From positions 1 to 64,000 of the forward strand of contig JAIETL010000051.1 in NCBI GenBank assembly GCA_019745195.1: DNA of 64,000 nucleotides. Reading direction: 5' to 3'. The translations under genes and the position numbers were made by a program. Origin of the DNA: Beijerinckiaceae bacterium (GTDB lineage: Bacteria > Pseudomonadota > Alphaproteobacteria > Rhizobiales > Beijerinckiaceae). This document shows, one piece after another, positions 37,382 to 46,550 of the stretch (positions are counted from its first letter, which is position 1; each line of letters opens with the position of its first letter). The notes beneath the pieces were generated by a model that was given only the letters and a program-made list of their open reading frames with translations, had not been told where the DNA came from and did no database searches.

Positions 37382-40300
37382 ATGAGCCCGCTGTTCGGCT
37401 ATATCTGGCGCAACAGCCGCGGCGAGCAGGCCCGCATCCTGACTATCGTGCTTGCCTCTCTGCCGTTCTACTATCTGTCGCTCGAACTGCCGAAATACAT
37501 CGTATCCGACGCGATCCAGGGACGAGCCTTTCGCGACGGACAGGCAACCGCGCAACTGCTGCGGTTTGATTTCTCCCTGCCGACCTGGCTTGGCAGCAAG
37601 CGGCTGATCCTCGATGGCTTTGCGCTCGATCGGCTTGGCTATCTATTAGCGCTTTCGGGTTTCTTCCTGCTGCTTGTGTTGGTCAATGGCGGCTTCAAAT
37701 ACGTCGTCAACATGCGCAAGGGCGCGCTCGGCGAGCGGCTGCTGCAACGCCTGCGCTTCGATCTCTTTTCGAGCCTGCTCCGGCTCACGCCCGAAGCCGC
37801 CCGGCACATCAAGCCGTCGGAAGCCGCGACCATCATCAAGGATGAGGTCGAGCCCATCGGCGGTTTCGTTGGCGACGCGTTCGTGCAGCCCTTCTTCTGC
37901 GGCGGCCAGGCGCTCACCGCTCTTGCCTTCATCCTTCTCCAGAGTCTGCCGCTCGGGATGATAGCGGCGGCGACGGTGCTCACGCAGGCCATTATCATTC
38001 CACGCCTGCGCCATGAGCAACTGCGTCTCGCCAAGCAGCGTCAACTGGCGTCGCGCGCATTGGCCGGCAAGATCGGCGAGGTGGTCGAGGCGCTGGGCGA
38101 GGTCGCCAATCACGGCACGCAGGCGCTGGAACGCGACCAGATCGCGCGCAGGCTCGAAGCCCTGTTCGGCATCCGCTACCGGCTCTATGGCCGCAAATTC
38201 GCGGTCAAGCTGCTCAACAACCTGATCGCGCAGGCGGCACCCTTCCTGTTTTACAGCATCGGTGGCTATTATGCACTGACGGGCCAGCTCGACATCGGCC
38301 AATTGGTCGCCGTGATCGCCGCCTATCGCGACCTGCCGCCACCGATCAAGGACCTGATCGACTGGGATCAGCAACGGCTCGACGCGGAAGCAAAATTCCA
38401 GCAGGTCGCAGATCAATTTGCCTTCGCCGAGCCCGAGAAGGAGGGGCCTTCGGCGCAGGCCTTGCCATCGCCGGCTGCCGGGCTCGATCCCGACGGCGCG
38501 ATCCAGATTACAGGCTTGAGCGTCGTCGGCCCATCCGGCGACCATCTGCTGGACCGTGTGTCGCTGACGCTGCCGCTCGGTCAGAGTATCCTACTAGCTG
38601 ACCGAAGCGGAGAGGGCGCGGCGACGCTGGCGCAGGTTCTAGGTGGCCGCATCACCAGCTATGCCGGCGTCGTGACACTTCCCGGGGAAGCCTGGACGCG
38701 ACCCGACGCGCAGGAAAGCCGGCGTGCAATTGCCTATATCGGCCCTGAGGCGACGATCATGGACCGTAGTCTCCGGGACAACATCATCTATGGTCTGCGC
38801 CGCGTTCCGGCATCGGGCGATCGCGGCAATGCACCGGCGGGAGAAACAGATCCCAGCGCCGAGACGCTCGATCTCTCGCTCGCTGGTTGCGACGACGCGG
38901 CCGGGCTGACGCGGCGACTGATCTCGACGCTGCGAACGACGGGGCTCGACGATCTGGTCTTTCGCTTCGGGCTGGCGCGCCGACTCAGCCCCGCGGCCGC
39001 AGGCCCGATCGCGCGCGACATCGCCGCCATCCGGGCGCGGATCCGACACAGGCTGGGCGCGCTCGGAGCCGCTGGCGCTATCGAGCCTTACGAACCGCAG
39101 CGCTATATCCGCAACGGCTCGATCGCCGAGAATCTGCTGTTCGGTTGGCCGATCGACCCAACGCTGACGGTCGATCGTCTGGCGGGCCACGCTTTCGTCG
39201 GCGACGTCCTCGAGCAGACCCGTCTGGCGGAGCCGCTGATCGAATTGGGACGCCGCATTGCCGCGACGATGCTGGAGATCTTCGAAGGCCTGCCGCCCGA
39301 CCATATGCTCTTCGAGCAGTTTGCATTCTTCTCGGCAGATGCGTTTCCAGCCTACAGGGAGATTCTGGTGCGTCTTGCCGGCAGTCGGGCCGGCGCGGCC
39401 GATCTCGCTCAGTTGACGGGACTTGCAATGCTTTATTGCGAGCCGCGTCATCGCCTCGGATTTCTCGACGAGGCTCTCGAACAACACATCGTCACGGTGC
39501 GCGGGATCATTCATCGGGAGCCGACCCCGGACTTCCGCAGATTGGTCGCCTTCTTCAACCCGCTGCAATTCTGCGATGCGGCGCCGCTGCTGGACAATCT
39601 CCTGTTTGGCGCGATCGTTCCGCAAGCATCCTCTGCGCAGGAGCGGATCATGGCGGCGATCCGCGAGGCGCTGAGCGACCTCGGCCTGGTCGAACAGGTT
39701 TTCGAACTGGGGCTCGACCAGCAAGCCGGCTATGGCGGGCGCCTCCTGTTTCCAGCCGCGAGAGGTGCGGTGGCGTTGGCCCGAAGCCTGATCCGGCAGC
39801 CCCAGGTCCTGATTCTCAACGACGCGCTCAGTGCTCTCGGGCAGATCGAGGCGGCAGAGACGCTCGCGCGCATCCAGGCGGAAATGGCGGGGCGAACCCT
39901 GATCGTGACGGGGCGCAACGTCGCCAATGTCGTGGGGGTGGATCTGCGGGTCGACTTCGCCGACGCTAGAGTTGCATCGGTCACAAAGATGGCGTCCGGC
40001 GAGGCGCTTGTGGTGGAACAGACGCCGCCTACCGCGCTGAACCTGCGGGAGAGTGAGGACCTGCGCGCGCTGAGGGCAGTTGACCTATTCGCCGGGATCG
40101 ACACGCCGCGCCTGCGGTTGCTGGCGTTCACAAGCACGCGCGTGAACTTCAAAGCGGGCGAGTTAATGTGTCGCCAGGGTGAGAGCTCAGACACCGCCTA
40201 TATCGTACTTTCGGGAACCGCCGACGTGCTTATCGCGACCGCTGATGGTGCCACGATCACCTCGATCATCGGACAGAACGCCATCATCGGCGAAATAGGC

Positions 40301-40501
40301 ATCGTGACCGGTGAACCGCGCTCAGCCACAATAATTGCGCACAGCGACATGACAACGTTGCGTTTGCGGAAAGAGATTTTCCTGGCCCTGCTCGTAGAGT
40401 TCCCGCAAGTCGGGCTCTCAATTACGCGGCTGATGGTCAGGCGCCTCCAGGACAACATCGCCGCAGCCAGCAGCCGCGGCCACGGGAATCGACCCCAATG
40501 A
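37382..40501 (+). CDS. ABC exporter-like TM protein with degenerate nucleotide-binding domain and C-terminal cyclic nucleotide-binding domain
   Basis: 1039 aa; N-terminal TM region; ABC-like DHLLDRVSLTLPLGQSILLADRSGEGAATLAQVLGG and RGAVALARSLIRQPQVLILNDALSALGQIEAAETL; C-terminal CNB NFKAGELMCRQGESSDTAYIVLSGTADVLIA...IIGEIGIVTGEPRSATIIA. Confidence 0.85.
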   Translation: MSPLFGYIWRNSRGEQARILTIVLASLPFYYLSLELPKYIVSDAIQGRAFRDGQATAQLLRFDFSLPTWLGSKRLILDGFALDRLGYLLALSGFFLLLVLVNGGFKYVVNMRKGALGERLLQRLRFDLFSSLLRLTPEAARHIKPSEAATIIKDEVEPIGGFVGDAFVQPFFCGGQALTALAFILLQSLPLGMIAAATVLTQAIIIPRLRHEQLRLAKQRQLASRALAGKIGEVVEALGEVANHGTQALERDQIARRLEALFGIRYRLYGRKFAVKLLNNLIAQAAPFLFYSIGGYYALTGQLDIGQLVAVIAAYRDLPPPIKDLIDWDQQRLDAEAKFQQVADQFAFAEPEKEGPSAQALPSPAAGLDPDGAIQITGLSVVGPSGDHLLDRVSLTLPLGQSILLADRSGEGAATLAQVLGGRITSYAGVVTLPGEAWTRPDAQESRRAIAYIGPEATIMDRSLRDNIIYGLRRVPASGDRGNAPAGETDPSAETLDLSLAGCDDAAGLTRRLISTLRTTGLDDLVFRFGLARRLSPAAAGPIARDIAAIRARIRHRLGALGAAGAIEPYEPQRYIRNGSIAENLLFGWPIDPTLTVDRLAGHAFVGDVLEQTRLAEPLIELGRRIAATMLEIFEGLPPDHMLFEQFAFFSADAFPAYREILVRLAGSRAGAADLAQLTGLAMLYCEPRHRLGFLDEALEQHIVTVRGIIHREPTPDFRRLVAFFNPLQFCDAAPLLDNLLFGAIVPQASSAQERIMAAIREALSDLGLVEQVFELGLDQQAGYGGRLLFPAARGAVALARSLIRQPQVLILNDALSALGQIEAAETLARIQAEMAGRTLIVTGRNVANVVGVDLRVDFADARVASVTKMASGEALVVEQTPPTALNLRESEDLRALRAVDLFAGIDTPRLRLLAFTSTRVNFKAGELMCRQGESSDTAYIVLSGTADVLIATADGATITSIIGQNAIIGEIGIVTGEPRSATIIAHSDMTTLRLRKEIFLALLVEFPQVGLSITRLMVRRLQDNIAAASSRGHGNRPQ

Positions 40502-40930
40502 GCCAGCAAAGGATGCTTCAAGCGTCTCTAAGGGGTGGTATGGCGCTTGGACGAGCATCGCCAAGCAGCTGAGCCGCTGAAATCAATCTCACCTAAAGCG
40601 GACGTAACCAAGGTCGGCTCAGGGCCAGTTTGGGAAGCGACAACTGACCCTCTCCCCGCGAAGGGATCCAGGATACTAAAATGCTGTAAGCGGTTAATCC
40701 GCGTAACAATGCACTGGAAACTGCCGCGACGCTGCTCTCGCTGGAGCCTACGAAGTTGAAAGACGCGGCATGGTCTGGACCTCCTTCGCTAAAGGCAACG
40801 AGGGCGAGCACAATCTCATCCGATCAGGCTTAAACTTCCCAACGGCGCTCCGCACAACCGCCGGGCGCCGCTACTCGTTCACGTAGCTCAGCGCCCGATA
40901 GCCTGCGCGACGCTCTAGAGCGGAATCCCA

Positions 40931-41281
40931 TCAGGTTGCGTCGTACCCTGCCGCGCTGAAGTAGTTGGCGCACTCGGCGGGCGGGAAGAGGTCGATGATG
41001 CGGCCGATGGTGTCCCAGAGGCCGCCGATGGTTCGCTCGGAGGCCTTTCTCAGCAGCGCCTTGAGCTTGGCGAAGGCGTTCTCGATGGGGTTGAAGTCGG
41101 GACTGTTGGGCGGGAGGTAGCGAAGGTCCACGCCGGCCGCCTCGATCATCTCACGCACGCGCGGCCCCTTGTGGCTCGACAGGTTGTCCATGACGACGAT
41201 GTTGCCGGGGCGCAGTTCCGGGACCAAGACCTTTTGGACATAGGTCTCGAAGGCGTCGCGGTTGATCGGCCCGTCGAGCAC
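40931..41281 (-). pseudogene. IS630-family transposase, C-terminal half
   Basis: VVMDNLSSHKGPRVREMIEAAGVDLRYLPPNSPDFNPIENAFAKLKALLRKA (DDE). Confidence 0.9.
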
Positions 41282-41341
41282 CCAGGGAGCGATGAAACCG
41301 CGAAGGGTCAGCGCACCGACGAAGGTCGTTGTCTTCCAGTG

Positions 41342-42699
41342 ATGGGGTGGACGCCCCCCGACGGCATCAACGTGCCAAGGTGGTGGTGTTTCAGAGCCAC
41401 CACAGGAGAGCGCCCGTGACGGAGGTTAGCATCATCGGCCTGGATCTGGCCAAGAACGTCTTTCAGGCGCACGGCGCTGATGCCGCCGGCGCGCCTGTCT
41501 TTCGCAAGAAGCTGCGGCGCGAGCAGGTGATCGCGTTCTTTTCTGGTCAGCCACCGTGCGTGGTGGCGATGGAGGCTTGTCCCGGAGCGCACTATTGGGG
41601 CCGCGAGATCGGCAAGCTTGGCCACATCATCCGGCTGATCGCGCCGGTCTATGTGAAGCCCTTCGTCAAGCGCCAGAAGAACGACGCAGCCGATGCCGAA
41701 GCGATCTGCGAGGCTGCGCAGCGCCCGACCATGCGCTTCGTGGCGGTGAAGAGTGAGGACAAGCAGGCCTCTGCCGTGATCTTTCGGACTCGCGACGTGC
41801 TGGTCGGCCAGCGCACGCAACTGATCAACTCTATCCGCGGCCATCTGGCCGAGTATGGGCTGATCGCACCACAAGGCCCTTTCCACATCGAGAAGCTGAT
41901 CGCACAGATCGAAGATCCCGCCTCGGCTTTGCCGCAGCCGGCCCGCACCTGCCTCGCCGTGCTCGTTGATGCGCTCCGCCATCTTCAGGAGCAGACGGCC
42001 GCGCTCGATGCTGAGATTGCCGCTCGCGCCAAGGCCGATGACGTCACCCGCCGGCTCATGACAGTGCCCGGCATTGGCCCTCTGATCGCCACCGCCATCG
42101 AGGCGTTGGCGCCGCCTCCCGAGACCTTCCGATCGGGGCGGGACTTTGCTGCCTGGACTGGCCTTACGCCCGTGCAGAGATCGACCGGCGGGAAAGAGCG
42201 CCTTGGGCGAACATCGCGGATGGGCGAGCGGACGCTCAGGCGCCTGCTTATCATCGCGGCTAGCGGCGTAGTGCGGTGGGCAAAGCGCAAGGGTGTGCCG
42301 CCGGATTCCTGCCTCGGCCGGATGCTGGCCCGCAAACCGCCGATGCTGGTGATCGTCGCGTTGGCGAACAAGAACGCGCGCATCGCTTGGGCGCTGCTGA
42401 CAAAGGGAGGAGTTTACCGAGCTCCGGCCGTCGCCGCTTAAGCGATCGACGGGTGTGAGGCTGTCGGAGGCGTGAAGGTCGAAGGATAGGTATGGCGCAA
42501 CGTCGGTAAGGCGGGATCGAGAGAACCAGGCGCACGGCGAGCGCTTCGAGCGCGTTCCAGTGATGTGGTCTCGATCCTCGTACTCCCATACGGGCCCGCG
42601 GCACAGCTTCGCCGCATCAGAGGCCGGACACATGGCAGCACCCGATCACGCGAAGGACTATCCCGAGATTTTGCTTGCGCCCGAGGGGGCGTCCACACA
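41342..42699 (+). mobile_element. IS110-family (IS1111 group) insertion sequence
   Basis: 11-bp subterminal IR TGGACGCCCCC at 41348-41358 and its complement at 42685-42695, a few bp inside each end; interrupts the IS630 transposase between ...PHGH and WKTTTFVG... Confidence 0.85.
41416..42441 (+). CDS. IS110-family transposase (DEDD/Transposase_20)
   Basis: MTEVSIIGLDLAKNVFQAHGADAAG...; MTVPGIGPLIATAIEAL; AAWTGLTPVQRSTGGKERLGRTSRMGERTLRRLLI. Confidence 0.93.
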   Translation: MTEVSIIGLDLAKNVFQAHGADAAGAPVFRKKLRREQVIAFFSGQPPCVVAMEACPGAHYWGREIGKLGHIIRLIAPVYVKPFVKRQKNDAADAEAICEAAQRPTMRFVAVKSEDKQASAVIFRTRDVLVGQRTQLINSIRGHLAEYGLIAPQGPFHIEKLIAQIEDPASALPQPARTCLAVLVDALRHLQEQTAALDAEIAARAKADDVTRRLMTVPGIGPLIATAIEALAPPPETFRSGRDFAAWTGLTPVQRSTGGKERLGRTSRMGERTLRRLLIIAASGVVRWAKRKGVPPDSCLGRMLARKPPMLVIVALANKNARIAWALLTKGGVYRAPAVAA

Positions 42700-43279
42700 T
42701 GGCCATGCGGCACGCCGACCCGAAGCCGCTCGCTGCGCCGGCAACGCCCGTGGCGGCGGGCCATGTTGGTGGATGCCCAGGTCTCGTCGATGAACACCAA
42801 CCGGTCGGGATCGAGGTCGAGCTGATCCTCGAACCACTCTTCACGCCGGGTCAGGACGTCGGGGCGGTCCTGTTCGGTGGCGTGCGCGGTCTTTTTTTGC
42901 GCGTGATGGTTTGCCGGGCGAAGAAGCGCTGGATCTCGCCGAAGCCGAAGGCGAGACCCTGCCGCGCCAGGATTGCGCGAACCTCCTCGATCGTGGCGTC
43001 CCGGCCTGGGCCGAGCGCCGACATCACCGCGTCATGGTGCGCTTCGATCCGATCCGGACGCCGATCGCCACCAAGCCGCCCGGGCCGCGGATCGCCCTGA
43101 TCGCGCTCACGCTTGCGCCAGCGGCTCACGCTGACCGCGCTCACGCCGAAACGCTCGGCCGCCTCGCGATGCGTAGCGCCAGCCGCCACAGCTCCAAGAA
43201 CCCGAACCCGAAGATCGACCGAAAGCGCTCTCGAGATGCCTGCCGGCCTCCATCCGGCAGACAGTGTGAACCACTTCAC
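42680..43279 (-). pseudogene. IS630-family transposase, N-terminal half (frameshift/interruption within)
   Basis: SVDLRVRVLGAVAAGATHREAAERFGVSAVSVSRWRKRERDQG; then VFIDETWASTNMARRHGRCRRSERLRVGVPHGH in overlapping frames. Confidence 0.8.
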
Positions 43280-43325
43280 CCCTGATTTGGGAATCCTTCC
43301 CGATTCAATCAGGTCGGGTTCCGCT

Positions 43326-44750
43326 CTAACATCCGATCCTGACGATGGTATCCGCTACTGCTCGAACCAGCGCCCGGTCGTGACTGATCAGTACCAGGCC
43401 CAGGCCTTCCTCATCGACGATTTCGCGTAGCAGCGTGAGGACCTCGCGCTGAACGATTGGATCGAGCCTCGATGTCGGTTCGTCGGCGACGATGAGGGCG
43501 GGCCGCAGCATGAGAAGTCGCGCGATCGCGATGCGCTGCGCCTCGCCACCGGAAATTTCGTCTGGAAAGCGGTCGAGCAGGACCCTGCGCAATCTGAGCC
43601 GGTCCATGACCGATAACAGGCGGTCCTCAAAACCCTGTTCGGGAACGACCTCTTTCAGGTCCGCCAGTTGGCGCCCGAGCGTCCGGCCCGGCAAAAAGGT
43701 GGAGGACGGGTCCTGATGGAGCTTTTGGTATCGCTGTCGCAGGCGCCTGCGTTCGCACCGATTTTCGTAAGGTAGGACCTCCCCCCAGAAGACGCGCCCG
43801 GCAGAAGGTCGCTTGAGGCCGAGCAGGACATCGCCAAGCGTCGATTTTCCCGATCCGCTCGGACCCACGAGCGCCAGCACGCCGCTGCGGGATACCGAGA
43901 AGCTCAACGCTTCGAAGAGAGGCCGCCCGCCGGGATAGGCGAATGCCAGATTGCTCGCCACAATAGCCGACCGGCTTGCCCCATCCCGATCGCCATGCGA
44001 TGGCCACGAGGCCGGGTGGGCCTCGATCCAGGCTTTCGTGTAGTGGTGCGTCGGCGCCGCCAGGATTTGCACGGTGGGCCCTGTTTCGACGACGACACCG
44101 TCGTGAAGGACCACGATGGTGCCTTCCGGGAAAGCCTCAGCCACGATCGGATCATGCGTGACGACGAGGAGGCTGCGCCCGTCACGCAACAGCCGCTTCA
44201 GAAGGTCGATCGCGATATCGATCCTCTCGACATCCAGCCCCTTGGTCGGCTCATCGGCGATCACGAGCAGCGCCTTGCTGGCGAGCGCATTCGCTACGAG
44301 CACACGCTGCGCCATGCCTCCTGAGAGGCGGAACGGATGGGCGCGCGAGATGTCGAGCGGAAGATCGACTGCGGCCAACGCCTCGGCCGACCTCGCCGGC
44401 GAAACGTTCTGAGACAGCTGCCGGCCGATAGCTGCGGTCGGATCGAGCGCTTGCGACGGCTCCTGCGGTACGAGTGCGATTTCGCGAGCCCATAACGATC
44501 TCAGGGCCTCGGTGCTGCCTGCGTCGATGGGCGGACCATCGCCGACGCGGATCGTGCCCGCGGCCGAGAAGCCCGGCGGAATCAGGCCGAGCAGGGCATG
44601 GACGATGAGGCTCTTGCCGCTTCCCGTCTCGCCGATCACGACGAGAGGTCCGCCCCGTGCCACCGTGAAGCTGACACCGTCGACGACGGCGATGCCCGCC
44701 CGATCACGGATGACCAGCCCCGCGACAGTCAACGCGAAGCCGCCGGTCAT
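43326..44750 (-). CDS. Dpp/Opp-type ABC transporter, two fused ATPase domains
   Basis: Two Walker A motifs (GETGSGKSLIVHALLG; GPSGSGKSTLGDVLLG) and two signatures (LSGGMAQRVLVANAL; ISGGEAQRIAIARLL); start MTGGFALTVAGLVI overlaps permease stop. Confidence 0.9.
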   Translation of the reverse strand: MTGGFALTVAGLVIRDRAGIAVVDGVSFTVARGGPLVVIGETGSGKSLIVHALLGLIPPGFSAAGTIRVGDGPPIDAGSTEALRSLWAREIALVPQEPSQALDPTAAIGRQLSQNVSPARSAEALAAVDLPLDISRAHPFRLSGGMAQRVLVANALASKALLVIADEPTKGLDVERIDIAIDLLKRLLRDGRSLLVVTHDPIVAEAFPEGTIVVLHDGVVVETGPTVQILAAPTHHYTKAWIEAHPASWPSHGDRDGASRSAIVASNLAFAYPGGRPLFEALSFSVSRSGVLALVGPSGSGKSTLGDVLLGLKRPSAGRVFWGEVLPYENRCERRRLRQRYQKLHQDPSSTFLPGRTLGRQLADLKEVVPEQGFEDRLLSVMDRLRLRRVLLDRFPDEISGGEAQRIAIARLLMLRPALIVADEPTSRLDPIVQREVLTLLREIVDEEGLGLVLISHDRALVRAVADTIVRIGC

Positions 44751-45571
44751 GCCGGCAGCCGTGTCCGGCGCGACAGAACGAATTCGCCGAGTACCGAAAC
44801 CGTCAGAACGGTGAGGAAGATCGCGATGCAAGGCGCGGCCATCTGGACAGGCGCGTCAGCCAGATAAGGGATGAGTTCGCTGGTCATCGCGCCCCATTCC
44901 GGCGTGGGCGGCTTCAGTCCGAGCCCGAGAAAGCCGAGTGCGGAAATCGACATCACGGCGGCGCCCGTACCCAGGCTCGCCAGGATCATGGTCTGACGAA
45001 GCACGGGCGGCAGCACATGGCGCAGCAAGATCGTGCGCGCGGGAAACCCGGCGAGCCGCGCAGCCTCGACATGCGGTTCGTTGAGGACGCCGAGCGCAAC
45101 AGAACGGCTCATCCGCGTGAACTGCGGCCACAGCGCCAGCTTGATGCCGATCAGCATCGGAATGATGCCGCCGCCCAGAAAGCCGGCCAGCAGCAGCGCT
45201 AGCAGAATTCCCGGCAGCGCCAGCAGCAGGTCGCAGAGACGCATGATGCAGATGTCGACGAGGCGTCCCGCATAGGCCGCCACGAGCCCGAGCGCTATGC
45301 CGAGGCCCGCGGCCCCAGTCACACAGACAAGCGCGATCCCGAGCGAGCGGGGGGCTGCATGGACGACGCGCGCCAGCACATCGCGCCCGAGATGATCGGT
45401 CCCGAGCGGATGGGCGAGGCTGGGCGGCTCCAGCGTGTTCATCAGGTCCTGGCTCAGCGGATCGAGCGATAGTGCCGCCAGCGCCGCGACCACCAGCAGG
45501 CCGCAAGCCAGGATCGCGGCCGTCCTGGCCGGCCGCTTCGCCGCAATCGCGGAATTTGCCGCAGCCGTCAT
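44747..45571 (-). CDS. Dpp/Nik-type ABC transporter permease (DppC-like)
   Basis: PLGTDHLGRDVLARVVHAAPRSLGIALV; WPQFTRMSRSVALGVLNEPHVEAARLAGFP. Confidence 0.9.
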   Translation of the reverse strand: MTAAANSAIAAKRPARTAAILACGLLVVAALAALSLDPLSQDLMNTLEPPSLAHPLGTDHLGRDVLARVVHAAPRSLGIALVCVTGAAGLGIALGLVAAYAGRLVDICIMRLCDLLLALPGILLALLLAGFLGGGIIPMLIGIKLALWPQFTRMSRSVALGVLNEPHVEAARLAGFPARTILLRHVLPPVLRQTMILASLGTGAAVMSISALGFLGLGLKPPTPEWGAMTSELIPYLADAPVQMAAPCIAIFLTVLTVSVLGEFVLSRRTRLPA

Positions 45572-46530
45572 GCCGCGTCCCTGACCGACCGGCGCGGATC
45601 GAGCTTCAGGCAGGTCAGGTCGGCGGCGAGATTGATGAACGCGTAGGTCCAGCCGATCAGGAGCGCCGCTCCCACCACCACCGGCACGTCCCGCGCCAGC
45701 AGCGACCGGACAAGGAGATCGCCGAGGCCGGGATAGTTGAAGAGCGTTTCGACGATGACGAAGCCATCGACGAGGTAGGCGAACTGCAGGGCAGCGAAGG
45801 TGACGATCGGTATCGCCGCATTGCGAATGCCGTGATGGCGGAAGGCGCCCGTCGCGCTGTGGCCGCGAATGCGCGCATAGGTCAGATAGAACGCCTGCCG
45901 CACCTCGACGACCGCATTGCGCACGATCCGCACCGAATAGGCGGCAAGGCCGAGCGCAAGCGTCAGTGCCGGCAGGATCATGTGGGCGCCAGTCCGGAAT
46001 CCGGCCGGCGGCAGCCAGTGCAACGTCAGCGCAAAGGCCGAGATCAGGCCGATCCCGACCAGGAATGTCGGCAGCGACGCCAGCACGACGGCCAACCCCA
46101 TCGACAAACGATCGACGGCGCCGCCCGGCCACCAGCCGGCCCAGAAGCCGATTGGCAGCGCAAGCAGATAGGACAAAAGCCATCCGATCGTGCCGAGCAT
46201 CAGTGTATAGCGCCCGTGATCGATGATCTCGGCCAGAACCGGCTTGCCCGAGACGAGCGAGCGACCAAGGTCGCCCTTTACCAGGCGCATCATCCAGGCG
46301 CCGTACTGGTCAAGGACCGGCAGGCCAAGTCCCTCTTCCTGCCTGATCCGGTCCGCCGCCTCGGCGGTAACCCGGTCGTCCCCGATCCGCGCGGCCGCAA
46401 CCCTGAGCGCGACGTCGCCGGGAAGCGCGTGCGTGAAGGCAAAACAGAGGGTGGCGAGTAACCAGCCCGTGATCAGGGCCTGCCAGAGGCGTGGCGCCGC
46501 GACATCCCATAGCGCTTTCACAGCGTCCAC
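45568..46530 (-). CDS. Dpp/Nik-type ABC transporter permease (DppB-like)
   Basis: LPGDVALRVAAARIGDDRVTAE; VRIVRNAVVEVRQAFYLTYARIRG; FVIVETLFNYPGLGDLLVRSLLARD. Confidence 0.9.
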   Translation of the reverse strand: MDAVKALWDVAAPRLWQALITGWLLATLCFAFTHALPGDVALRVAAARIGDDRVTAEAADRIRQEEGLGLPVLDQYGAWMMRLVKGDLGRSLVSGKPVLAEIIDHGRYTLMLGTIGWLLSYLLALPIGFWAGWWPGGAVDRLSMGLAVVLASLPTFLVGIGLISAFALTLHWLPPAGFRTGAHMILPALTLALGLAAYSVRIVRNAVVEVRQAFYLTYARIRGHSATGAFRHHGIRNAAIPIVTFAALQFAYLVDGFVIVETLFNYPGLGDLLVRSLLARDVPVVVGAALLIGWTYAFINLAADLTCLKLDPRRSVRDAA

Positions 46531-46550
46531 CCCGTCGGGCCCACCGGGGC

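Larger units (their letters stand above)
40916..43328 (-). mobile_element. IS630-family element, interrupted by an IS110/IS1111-type element
   Basis: Terminal IRs TAGAGCGGAATCCC... (40916 onward) and TAGAGCGGAACCC... (reverse complement, ending 43328); flanking TA; split IS630 transposase. Confidence 0.85.

Noticed and set aside
37382-40501. Interpretation as an ordinary ABC multidrug/bacteriocin exporter
   Set aside because: Walker A Lys, LSGGQ, catalytic Glu and H-loop His positions all appear lost.
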